A stretch of 9,224 bases of DNA from an uncultured Actinomyces sp. (GTDB lineage: Bacteria; Actinomycetota; Actinomycetes; Actinomycetales; Actinomycetaceae), in assembly GCA_902773415.1 (NCBI GenBank), contig CACYEE010000128.1, forward strand, positions 1 through 9,224, given 5' to 3'. A model generated the notes under the pieces. That model made no database searches. It had not been told where the DNA came from and worked only from the letters and a program-made list of their open reading frames with translations. Positions 1 through 6,077 of this stretch are shown here, piece by piece. The first letter of the stretch is position 1; every line of letters begins with the position of its first letter. Position numbers and translations under genes: made by a program.

Positions 1-32
1 CCCATCGCGACGGCAAGGCCCGCGTCGGCCTG

Positions 33-1040
33 TCAGGCCGCGGTGAGCTCGCCCGCGATCGGCACGCTCATCCACCGGCGCAGCCCCTCGGCGTCGAGGC
101 CTTGCGAGAGCAGGAACACGGTTTTCGCATAAGCGGCCTCGACGGTCATGTCCACCGCGTCGAGCGCTCCGGCCGCCGCGATCGCCGCGCCGGTCTCGTA
201 GTGGCCGAGCAGCACCTTCGCCTGCTCGCATTGGCTCGTGACCACCACCGCGCAGCCGCGTGCCACGGCCTCCTCGATGGCACGCACGAAGCCGGGTTCT
301 CCCGAAGGCACGTTCCCCGAGCCGTAGGTTCGCAGCAGCAGCGCTTCCGGCAGGGGAGCGAGAAGGGCCGAAAGCCGAGCGGCCGTCATTCCGGGAACGA
401 GATGCGCAACCACGACGTCGTGCCTGCGATACGGTTTCGGCGCCTCCCAGCCAGTCCCGTCGTGCGAATGCGGATACCAGTGCCAGGGTGCGCCAATGCG
501 CGCCACCGGGCCGGAGGACGGGGCCGAGAAGCCTTCGAAGGACCACGAGCTTGCCTTCTTGACGCGGTTTCCGGCGAACAGGTGCTGGCCGAAGAACAGG
601 TAGACGCCATCCGAGCCGCGGCGCGCCAAGGAGAGCGCCGCGTTCAGCGCGCCGAGCATGTTCGTCACCGCATCCGATTCGATGGTGCCGAGCGGGTATT
701 GCGCGCCGGTGAAGACCGTGGGCTTTCCGAAGCCGGTCAGGGCGAAGCTGGCTGCGGAGGTCGTGTAGCTCATCGTGTCCGTGCCGTGCAGGACGACGAA
801 GGCGTCGGCATGCTCGCGGGCGGCGCGCACCGCGTCGATGATGGCCTGCCAGGTTTCGGGCGTCGCGTTCGAGGAATCGATGAGGGGATGCAGTTCGGAG
901 AATTCGATGTCGGAAGGCGTGAGTTCGGTGGATTCGAGGAGGCGGTAGAGCCATCCTTCCAGGTCGGCCCCAGGGGCGAGGCCGGATGCGGTGGCGGCCA
1001 TTCCGATGGTGCCGCCGGCGTAGAGGACGTGAAGGCGCAT
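33..1040 (-). CDS. ansA: L-asparaginase, type I-like (cytoplasmic)
   Basis: This 335-residue protein is predicted to hydrolyse L-asparagine to aspartate and ammonia. Both signature motifs of the asparaginase/glutaminase family are visible: YAGGTIGM at residues 7-14, with nucleophile candidate Thr11, and HGTDTMSY at 85-92, with Thr87 and Asp88 of the second catalytic triad. The stretch GNRVKK at 156-161 supplies the expected lysine, most likely Lys161. There is no signal peptide, and the length fits the cytoplasmic type I group. The ATG at 1040 must be the start because the first motif begins only seven residues later. No Shine-Dalgarno sequence precedes it, and a 31-base palindrome ends 9 bases upstream. 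It lies 111 bases downstream of hemL on the same strand but has no metabolic link to haem synthesis, so it may be a read-through passenger or separately transcribed. Family assignment is firm; substrate preference is inferred. Confidence 0.93.
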   Translation of the reverse strand: MRLHVLYAGGTIGMAATASGLAPGADLEGWLYRLLESTELTPSDIEFSELHPLIDSSNATPETWQAIIDAVRAAREHADAFVVLHGTDTMSYTTSAASFALTGFGKPTVFTGAQYPLGTIESDAVTNMLGALNAALSLARRGSDGVYLFFGQHLFAGNRVKKASSWSFEGFSAPSSGPVARIGAPWHWYPHSHDGTGWEAPKPYRRHDVVVAHLVPGMTAARLSALLAPLPEALLLRTYGSGNVPSGEPGFVRAIEEAVARGCAVVVTSQCEQAKVLLGHYETGAAIAAAGALDAVDMTVEAAYAKTVFLLSQGLDAEGLRRWMSVPIAGELTAA

Positions 1041-1048
1041 GAACCAAG

Positions 1049-1079
1049 CGTATCAAAGGTGTCAGACACCTGTGATACG
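1049..1079. repeat. 31-base palindrome, family A copy 1
   Basis: Near-perfect palindrome. Outer arms CGTATCA (1049-1055) and TGATACG (1073-1079) pair over 7 bp; inner arms GGTGTC (1058-1063) and GACACC (1065-1070) pair around one central base. Two less-conserved bases separate outer and inner arms on each side. It lies between hemL and ansA, 8 bases before the ansA start codon. Two more copies occur at 1112-1142 and 8722-8752. The shape resembles REP-type elements mobilised by RAYT transposases, but no transposase is present here. Confidence 0.9.
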
Positions 1080-1111
1080 TACCCCGGGTGGTGTGGGGCG
1101 ACGGCGGTGGG

Positions 1112-1142
1112 CGTATCAATGGGGTCTGACACCTCCGATACG
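1112..1142. repeat. 31-base palindrome, family A copy 2 (imperfect)
   Basis: Same architecture as the copies at 1049 and 8722. The outer arms CGTATC and GATACG pair, but the seventh outer pair is A/C. The inner arms are GGGGTC (1121-1126) and GACACC (1128-1133), mismatched at one pair. It therefore looks like a mixture of the left inner arm of copy 3 and the right inner arm of copy 1. It begins 9 bases after the hemL stop codon (reading along the minus strand), where it could form a 3'-end hairpin on the hemL mRNA. Confidence 0.85.
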
Positions 1143-1151
1143 TACGTAGGC

Positions 1152-2504
1152 CTAAGCCTTGGCCTCGGCCGCTGCGCGCACGGCAGCCGGAACCGCGTCG
1201 AGCACGCGGCCCACGGCTTCGGCGTCGTGCGCGGCCGAAACGAACCACGCCTCAAACACCGAAGGCGGCGGATACGCGCCGGCGTCGAAAAGCGCCCAGA
1301 AGAACGGCTCGTAGCGGAAGGTCTCGCAGGCCTTCGCCTCGGCGTAGGTGCGCACGGGGCTCCCGGAGAAGAAGAAGGAAAAAAGCGAGCCGGCGCGCTG
1401 AACCTGCACGGGCAGTCCAACGCGGGCGAACTCCGCCTCGAAAGCCCCCGAAATCTCGCCGGCCACGCGCGCCACGCGCTCGTAGGAGGCAGCGTCGGCC
1501 CCGCGCAGCGTCGCAAGGCCTGCCGCGGTCGAAAGCGGGTTGCCCGAAAGCGTGCCCGCCTGATACACGGGCCCGAGCGGAGCGAGCAAGTCCATGATCC
1601 CGGCGCGCCCGCCGAGGCCAGCCAACGGCATTCCGCCGCCGATGACCTTGCCGAAACAGAACAGATCGGGCACGTATTCCTCGACCTCGGGAAGGCCGGG
1701 CGCGCCCTCGAACGCCACGCCGTCCACCGGCGCGAGCCGCGTATGCAAGCCCCACCATCCCGACGGCGACACGCGGAAGCCGGTGAGCACTTCGTCCATG
1801 ATCATGAGCGCGCCGTGCTTGTCGCACAGGGCGCGCATCGCCGCGCAATAGCCGGGAACGGGCGGAACGACGCCCATGTTCGCCGCCGCGCCTTCGACGA
1901 TGACGGCGGCGATCTGCTCGCCGCGCTCGGCGAAGCACTCCTCCAGCGCCGCCGTGTCGTTGAACGGCAAGACGATCGTCTGCCCGGAAATCTCTTCGGG
2001 CACGCCGGCCGAGGCGGGCAGGCCTCCCGTCGCGACACCGGAGCCGGCCTCGGCCAGCAGGCCGTCGGAGTGGCCGTGGTAGCAGCCGGCGAACTTGACG
2101 AGCAGCGAACGCCCGGTGGCTCCGCGCGCGAGGCGAATCGCGGTCATCGTCGCCTCGGTGCCGGTAGAGACGAAACGGATCTTCTCGGCGGCGGGCACGC
2201 GGCGGCGCACCTCTTCGGCAAGGCGCGTTTCGGTGGCGGTCGGCGCGCCGAAGGACAGGCCCCGGGCGGCGGCTTCGGTCACGGCTGCGAGGACACGCGG
2301 CTCGGCGTGGCCGAGCAGGAGCGGACCCCAGGAGCATACCAGGTCGGCGCGTCGCGTGCCTTCGGCGTCGAAAATCCACGGGCCAACGCCCCGTTCGATG
2401 AAGGCGGGAGTGCCGCCCACCGAGCCGAAGGCGCGCACCGGCGAATCGACGCCGCCGGGGATGAGGGCCTGCGCCTGGGCGAAAAGGTGTGCGTTCGTTG
2501 TCAT
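1152..2504 (-). CDS. hemL: Glutamate-1-semialdehyde 2,1-aminomutase
   Basis: The 450-residue PLP enzyme converts glutamate-1-semialdehyde to 5-aminolevulinate, the second step of the C5 route started by HemA. Visible landmarks are IPGGVDSPVRAF (15-26), the phosphate-binding region STGTEATMTAIRLARG (113-128), CYHGHSD (141-147), IMDEVLTGFRV (235-245, Asp237 against the PLP ring), PLP lysine Lys286 in FGKVIGGGMPLAG, and GPVYQAGTLSGNP (311-323). About 18-20 extra residues (roughly 254-277) precede the lysine motif compared with the E. coli enzyme, and VEGAAANMG (203-211) replaces the more usual EPVAGNM form. The ATG at 2504 is chosen because homology starts there and a GAAAGGA ribosome site lies 6 bases upstream; the frame stays open another 105 codons but with no family resemblance. 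It follows hemB after a 316-base gap. Identity is certain. Confidence 0.97.
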   Translation of the reverse strand: MTTNAHLFAQAQALIPGGVDSPVRAFGSVGGTPAFIERGVGPWIFDAEGTRRADLVCSWGPLLLGHAEPRVLAAVTEAAARGLSFGAPTATETRLAEEVRRRVPAAEKIRFVSTGTEATMTAIRLARGATGRSLLVKFAGCYHGHSDGLLAEAGSGVATGGLPASAGVPEEISGQTIVLPFNDTAALEECFAERGEQIAAVIVEGAAANMGVVPPVPGYCAAMRALCDKHGALMIMDEVLTGFRVSPSGWWGLHTRLAPVDGVAFEGAPGLPEVEEYVPDLFCFGKVIGGGMPLAGLGGRAGIMDLLAPLGPVYQAGTLSGNPLSTAAGLATLRGADAASYERVARVAGEISGAFEAEFARVGLPVQVQRAGSLFSFFFSGSPVRTYAEAKACETFRYEPFFWALFDAGAYPPPSVFEAWFVSAAHDAEAVGRVLDAVPAAVRAAAEAKA

Positions 2505-2510
2505 TGCGGT

Positions 2511-2517
2511 TCCTTTC
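2511..2517 (-). promoter_or_regulatory. Ribosome binding site of hemL
   Basis: GAAAGGA on the minus strand, 6 bases before the ATG at 2504. It fixes the hemL start and argues against the much longer open frame reaching back to the hemB stop. Confidence 0.85.
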
Positions 2518-2682
2518 GACGGGGCCGGCCCGCCGTGGCTGGGGCCGGCCTGCGTTCTGCGAGCCAGTCTAGCCGCGCGTGCTGTCGCGACGCGAAGAAC
2601 CGGCGTGCCGGCGTCGCATTGGGGCAGTCCCCTTTCCGGCAATCGGAAGGTTTGCGCGGGCTTGCTCGTGCGAGACCGGAGC

Positions 2683-2710
2683 GAGGAAGCCGTGGTCGGC
2701 AGGCTTCCTC
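2683..2710 (-). other. Hairpin in the hemB-hemL spacer
   Basis: Arms GAGGAAGCC (2683-2691) and GGCTTCCTC (2702-2710) form a perfect 9-bp stem with a 10-base loop. It lacks a following T run on either strand, so it is not a classical intrinsic terminator. It may protect an mRNA end or act as an RNA-processing site between hemB and hemL. Confidence 0.6.
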
Positions 2711-2767
2711 CGATGCGGCAGCTTCCCTGGTCTCGGCCGCGAACGCTCGCATTCATGCCCGAGGCCG

Positions 2768-2792
2768 GCGTCGCTGCGGGAGGGAGCGACGC
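2768..2792 (-). terminator. Hairpin just after hemB, possible 3'-end or weak terminator
   Basis: Arms GCGTCGCT (2768-2775) and AGCGACGC (2785-2792) pair over 8 bp with a 9-base loop, beginning about 28 bases past the hemB stop on the minus strand. No U-tract follows. Actinobacterial terminators often lack U-tracts, so partial termination after hemB is possible but unproven. Confidence 0.3.
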
Positions 2793-2820
2793 GACTGGAC
2801 ACTGTCTCCTTTGCGGCATG

Positions 2821-3834
2821 TCAGGCGTTGCGGCGCCAGCGGGCGGCGTCCATCGCCCAGTAGGTGAGCACGAAGTCGGCGCCGGCGCGCACGAAGGACA
2901 GGAGCTGCTCGTCGACGATGCGATCGAGATCGATCCAGCCGCGTTCGGCGGCAGCGGCAGCCATCGCGTATTCGCCCGATACCTGATAGACGGCTACCGG
3001 CACGGGCGACATCTCGGCCACGGAGGCCAGCACGTCCAGATACGAAGAACCTGGCTTGACCATCACCATGTCGGCGCCTTCGGCCAGGTCGAGCTCCGCT
3101 TCGCGCAGGGCTTCGCGGGCATTGGCCGGGTCCTCCTGATAGGCCTTGCGGTCTCCGGCGAGCTCGCATCCGACGGCGTCGCGGAAGGGACCGTAGAAGG
3201 CGGAGGCGAACTTGGCGGCGTAGGCGAGAATCGGCATGTCGGCGAATCCGGCCGCGTCGAGTCCGGCACGCAGGGCCGCCACCTGGCCGTCCATCATGCC
3301 CGAGGGGGCGATGACGTGCGCGCCGGCGCGGGCCTGGGACACGGCGACCTTCACGTAGGCGGCGACCGCGGCGTCGTTGTCTACGTCGCCCGAGGCGTCG
3401 AGCGGACCGCAATGCCCGTGCGTCGTGAATTCGTCGAGGCAGGTGTCGGCCATGAGCACGATGTCGTCGCCCACGGCTTCGCGAAGGGCCCGCAGCGCAA
3501 CGTTCGCAATGCAGTTCTCGCTCCAGGCGTTCGAGCCCGTCTCGTCCTTGTTCGCTTCGTCCGGCACCCCGAAAACGATGAGGCCTCCAACCCCGAGCTT
3601 CACGGCTTCGCGCGCAAGGGCGACGAGGGAAGCGACGGTGTGCTGGAACTGGCCGGGCAGGGAGGCGATCTCCATCGGCGCGTCGATGCCTTCGCGCACG
3701 AAGACCGGCAGCACGAGCTGTTCGGGCTGCCAGCGGGTTTCGCGCACGAGAGCGCGCAGGGCCGGGGTGCGGCGCAGGCGGCGCGGGCGCACGACGGGCG
3801 CAAGGATCGGGTCAAGCGTGGGGGTGTCTGCCAT
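2821..3834 (-). CDS. hemB: Porphobilinogen synthase (5-aminolevulinate dehydratase)
   Basis: The 337-residue cytoplasmic enzyme condenses two 5-aminolevulinate molecules to porphobilinogen. Schiff-base lysines are visible as Lys208 in AYAAKFASAFYGPFRDA and Lys260 in MVMVKPGSSYLDVL. The active-site metal region DTCLDEFTTHGHCG (130-143) has Cys132, Asp134 and Cys142. This is a Cys-Asp-Cys set, intermediate between the three-Cys zinc type and the Ala/Asp/Asp zinc-independent type. VFGVPDEANKDETGS (87-101) and REAELDLAEGADM (244-256, region of the allosteric magnesium site) are typical. The ATG at 3834 is supported by GGAAGGA 6 bases upstream and by normal family length; the frame is open a further 108 codons into hemD with no homology. 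It lies 142 bases after hemD, with a large inverted repeat between them. Identity is certain; the metal requirement is inferred. Confidence 0.97.
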   Translation of the reverse strand: MADTPTLDPILAPVVRPRRLRRTPALRALVRETRWQPEQLVLPVFVREGIDAPMEIASLPGQFQHTVASLVALAREAVKLGVGGLIVFGVPDEANKDETGSNAWSENCIANVALRALREAVGDDIVLMADTCLDEFTTHGHCGPLDASGDVDNDAAVAAYVKVAVSQARAGAHVIAPSGMMDGQVAALRAGLDAAGFADMPILAYAAKFASAFYGPFRDAVGCELAGDRKAYQEDPANAREALREAELDLAEGADMVMVKPGSSYLDVLASVAEMSPVPVAVYQVSGEYAMAAAAAERGWIDLDRIVDEQLLSFVRAGADFVLTYWAMDAARWRRNA

Positions 3835-3840
3835 GTCGGT

Positions 3841-3847
3841 TCCTTCC
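3841..3847 (-). promoter_or_regulatory. Ribosome binding site of hemB
   Basis: GGAAGGA on the minus strand, 6 bases before the ATG at 3834. It sets the start of HemB downstream of the hemD-hemB palindromic element rather than upstream of it. Confidence 0.8.
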
Positions 3848-3868
3848 TGCGGCGTTTCGGCGGCGGGT

Positions 3869-3938
3869 GCCTCCGTTTTGGGGACGGGCCCCATTCTGGA
3901 GGATTCTCCGTTTTGGGGCCCGTCCCCAAAACGGAGGC
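3869..3938. repeat. Head-to-head palindrome pair (BIME-like), family B
   Basis: Two 31-base units lie in opposite orientation, separated by GATT. Unit 3906-3936 is a perfect hairpin with arms CTCCGTTTTGGGG and CCCCAAAACGGAG and a 5-base loop. Unit 3871-3901 is a degenerate copy whose core GGGGACGGGCCCC is the reverse complement of the core of the other unit. Together, 3869-3892 and 3915-3938 make a 24-bp perfect inverted repeat that could form a long mRNA hairpin or a DNA cruciform. It sits in the 142-base hemD-hemB gap, 30 bases past the hemD stop side and 35 bases before the hemB start. The build is that of REP pairs (BIMEs); origin by a RAYT-type transposase is inference. Confidence 0.92.
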
Positions 3939-3976
3939 GAAGCCGGCGCAGACGTCTGGCGCGAAACGGAAAACCC

Positions 3977-4792
3977 TCAGGCGCGGCCTTCCTCGATATC
4001 GGAGGCGGCCCGCGCAAGAGTGTCGATGATGTCGGGCATGTTGGCCGAGGGACACACCGCCAGCGTCGGCCAGCCGAGCTGCTTGAGCATCGAAGCCGAC
4101 GGCTCGCCAAGCGCGACGGCCGGCGGACGGGCTTCCCCGAAAAGGGCGTGCGCGGCACGCGCCACCGAACCGGAGGTCACGAGGAACAGGTTCGTCATGC
4201 CGTCGCGCGCAAGATAGCCGCCAAGGCCTTCGGCCATTGCCTCGGGGAGACGCTCGGCCGTCTCGGTGTCGTACACGTGCAGCACTTCCACGTCCCAGCC
4301 CAGGGCGCGCAGGCCGATCGGCAGCGTTTCCTTCGCAATCGAGGCGCACGGAATGAGAATCGGGCGGTCTTCGAGCATGATGAAGTTCGCGAAGGAGGTC
4401 ACGAGCGCGGCGGAGGACGGCGGGTCGCCGGCCGTGAGGTCGGCGCGCTGGCCCCGGTCGAAGACGGAGACGGCGGTTGTCGGGCCGACAACGGCGATCT
4501 GCGTCCCGTTCCGGACGGCGGAGGCGAGGATGGCGGCGGTGTCGAAGCCCGCTGCGTCGATCATGGCGAGCGTGCGTGGCGAGGACAGGCACATCCAGGC
4601 GTATTCGCCGGCGGCGAGGCGTTCCATCTGCGTCGCAAGCGCGTCGTATTCGCGGGGAGTGTAGAGGCACAGCGGCGCGGCGGCCACGGTCGCGCCGGCG
4701 AGCGTGAGAACGCGCGACATGTGCGAGTCTGCTTCGCGCGAGAGGAACACGCGCACTCCGTCGAGCGGTTTCTGTCCGGATCCTTGAGGCAT
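3977..4792 (-). CDS. hemD: Uroporphyrinogen-III synthase
   Basis: The 271-residue protein should close and invert ring D of hydroxymethylbilane to give uroporphyrinogen III. The family has little conserved sequence, but the expected series of segments is present: VRVFLSREAD near the N terminus (13-22), WMCLSSPRTLAMI (66-78), AVVGPTTAVSV (100-110), LIPCASIAKETLPIGL (146-161), LVTSGSVARAAHAL (204-217) and a C-terminal CPSANMPDIIDTL (247-259). It is a stand-alone protein, with no fused uroporphyrinogen methyltransferase domain as found in several other actinobacteria. The ATG at 4792 follows the hemC TAA by one base, and GGGGAG (4799-4804) inside the hemC end is 6 bases upstream, so the two are probably translationally coupled. 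Position directly after hemC strongly supports the call. Confidence 0.93.
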   Translation of the reverse strand: MPQGSGQKPLDGVRVFLSREADSHMSRVLTLAGATVAAAPLCLYTPREYDALATQMERLAAGEYAWMCLSSPRTLAMIDAAGFDTAAILASAVRNGTQIAVVGPTTAVSVFDRGQRADLTAGDPPSSAALVTSFANFIMLEDRPILIPCASIAKETLPIGLRALGWDVEVLHVYDTETAERLPEAMAEGLGGYLARDGMTNLFLVTSGSVARAAHALFGEARPPAVALGEPSASMLKQLGWPTLAVCPSANMPDIIDTLARAASDIEEGRA

Positions 4793-4793
4793 C

Positions 4794-6077
4794 TTATTCT
4801 CCCCACAGTTCGTGTTTCGCGCCGCCGGGACTCCGTGCGGCGTGCAGGTCTGCGACGTCGGCCGCGCCGGATGCGAGCATGTCGCGGGCGAGCGTTTCGC
4901 CGAGCGCGCGTGCGGCGGCGACGTCGTTCCCAATGCTAACGGAGGCCTTGCGTTCGCACACGTTGCGTCCGTCGTGAGAAACGACGCGGGCCGTCATCTC
5001 GAGCCGGGCTCCCCCGCTTCCGGCGGGCGCGACGTATCGTGCGGCCACTGCCAGCGGAGCGGCGCATCCGGCTCCGAGGGTGCGCAGCAGCGCCCGTTCG
5101 GCTTCGACCTCCAGGCGCGTGGGCAGGTGGTCGAGCGAGGCGACGGCGTCGGCGAGGAGCTTGCGGTCGCCTCGGACGAGGTCTTCGGCGCGCATTTCGA
5201 CGGCGAGGGCGCCTTGGGCTCCGGCGGGCAGGAGAATCCCGTCGAGGGAATCGGTGGCGTAGGAGAGAAGGCCGAGGCGGGCAAGGCCTGCGTATGCCAG
5301 GACGACGCCGTCGAGATCTCCCGGCCCGTCCATTGGAGGGCTTCCGGGAGGATTGGAACGTGCGGGTGCGGGTGCGACGGGGGTTTTTGCGACGCCGGCC
5401 GTCTCGATGCCGTGCGAGGCGACGTGCGTCGTGCGGTCGGATGCCGGTTCCGAGGCCGAGCCGACGCGGGCCGTCGCGACGCGTACCGCGCCGATGCTGC
5501 CGGACGCGCCGCACGCCGCGTCGCCGGACAGCGCACCTGCCGGGCCTCGATGTCCTCCTGCCGAGGCCCCGCCTGCCCGGGCCAGGTCCCGCACGCGCCC
5601 GATGCGCGTCGGCACGTTGCCGCGAATGTCGGCCACCTCCAGGTCCGGGCGCGCGGCAAGCAGCTGGGCGGCCCGGCGCGGGGAGCCGGTGCCGATGCGG
5701 GCGCCGGCAGGCAGGTCCGCCAGGCGCATTCCGTCGGCGGCCACGAGCACGTCGGCGGTGTTTTCGCGCGGGGGATAGGCGGCCACGGCGAGCCCGGGCG
5801 CGTCGGCGGCGGGCAGGTCCTTCGCCGAATGGACGGCGATGTCGCAGTCGCCCTCAAGCACCGCCTGGCGCAGGCGCGCGGCAAAAACGCCGGTGCCTCC
5901 GAGAGAGGCGAGGGAGGCGCGATTCGTGTCGCCCTCGGTCGTCACATGCGCGATGGCGACGGCGAGTCCGGCTTCCTTGAGGGCCCGGGCGACGAGGCCC
6001 GTCTGCGTCGTGGCGAGGGCGGAGGCGCGCGTGCCGATGACGGCGGGACGCTGCGGCGTGCCGATGGGCGCCTTCAC
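4794..6077 (-). CDS. hemC: Hydroxymethylbilane synthase (porphobilinogen deaminase) with internal insertion
   Basis: The enzyme polymerises four porphobilinogens into hydroxymethylbilane on a dipyrromethane cofactor. Visible are IGTRASALATTQT (14-26), AVHSAKDLPA (81-90, catalytic Asp87), IGTGSPRRAAQL (128-139, substrate-binding Arg134/Arg135), RGNVPTRIGRVRDL (152-165), LDGVVLAYAGLARLG (255-269), LPAGAQGALAVE (283-294) and cofactor Cys338 in LGAGCAAPLA. At 427 residues it is about 100 longer than usual. The excess is an Ala/Gly/Pro/Ser-rich stretch at about 168-253 (bases 5319-5576) between RVRDLARAG and DLDGVVLA. The motifs on both sides are in one frame, so it is an insertion rather than a frameshift. 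The start is GTG at 6077, overlapping the hemY TGA by four bases (GTGA); no good Shine-Dalgarno is seen, so re-initiation after hemY is likely. Enzyme identity is certain; the exact start is fairly sure. Confidence 0.95.
   Translation of the reverse strand: MKAPIGTPQRPAVIGTRASALATTQTGLVARALKEAGLAVAIAHVTTEGDTNRASLASLGGTGVFAARLRQAVLEGDCDIAVHSAKDLPAADAPGLAVAAYPPRENTADVLVAADGMRLADLPAGARIGTGSPRRAAQLLAARPDLEVADIRGNVPTRIGRVRDLARAGGASAGGHRGPAGALSGDAACGASGSIGAVRVATARVGSASEPASDRTTHVASHGIETAGVAKTPVAPAPARSNPPGSPPMDGPGDLDGVVLAYAGLARLGLLSYATDSLDGILLPAGAQGALAVEMRAEDLVRGDRKLLADAVASLDHLPTRLEVEAERALLRTLGAGCAAPLAVAARYVAPAGSGGARLEMTARVVSHDGRNVCERKASVSIGNDVAAARALGETLARDMLASGAADVADLHAARSPGGAKHELWGE

Larger units (their letters stand above)
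2505..2820. other. 316-base hemB-hemL spacer without a convincing gene
   Basis: This is the longest gap within the minus-strand series. It holds two hairpins (2768-2792 and 2683-2710), a third compact fold (2587-2617, outer arms GCGACG/CGTCGC with an inner CCGGC/GCCGG stem), a small GGGG/CCCC dyad at 2621-2632, and a direct repeat of GGGGCCGGCC at 2521-2530 and 2541-2550. A 77-codon minus-strand frame (2802-2569, GTG start) is preceded by AAAGGAG only 3 bases away. Its product is Arg/Pro-rich and resembles nothing I recognise, so it is not called as a gene. No clear promoter is visible, though the gap could hold one for hemL. Confidence 0.6.

Noticed and set aside
1..32. Start of a further minus-strand gene at the left edge (ATG at 5-3)
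   Set aside because: Only five bases remain and no ribosome site precedes it; nothing can be concluded.
1049..1142. CRISPR array
   Set aside because: Only two palindromes with one spacer-like gap, a third copy over 7 kb away, and sequence variation between copies; no cas genes.
2505..2819. 105-codon N-terminal extension of HemL back to the hemB stop
   Set aside because: HemL homology begins at the ATG at 2504, which has its own GAAAGGA site; the extension is low complexity and unlike the family.
2505..2820. tRNA or other known RNA gene in the hemB-hemL gap
   Set aside because: Hairpins are present but no cloverleaf, anticodon arm or TTCRA T-loop was seen.
102..2867. 921-codon plus-strand open frame opposite ansA and hemL
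   Set aside because: It lies antisense to two genes with clear catalytic motifs, crosses two palindromes and an intergenic gap, has Arg/Gly-rich composition and no family resemblance; long antisense frames are common in GC-rich DNA.
3835..4158. N-terminal extension of HemB into hemD
   Set aside because: It would translate the inverted repeat and overlap hemD; a good ribosome site marks 3834 and the resulting length is normal.
5319..5576. Frameshift or pseudogene in hemC
   Set aside because: Conserved motifs before and after the unusual stretch, including Cys338, are in the same uninterrupted frame, so an in-frame insertion explains it.
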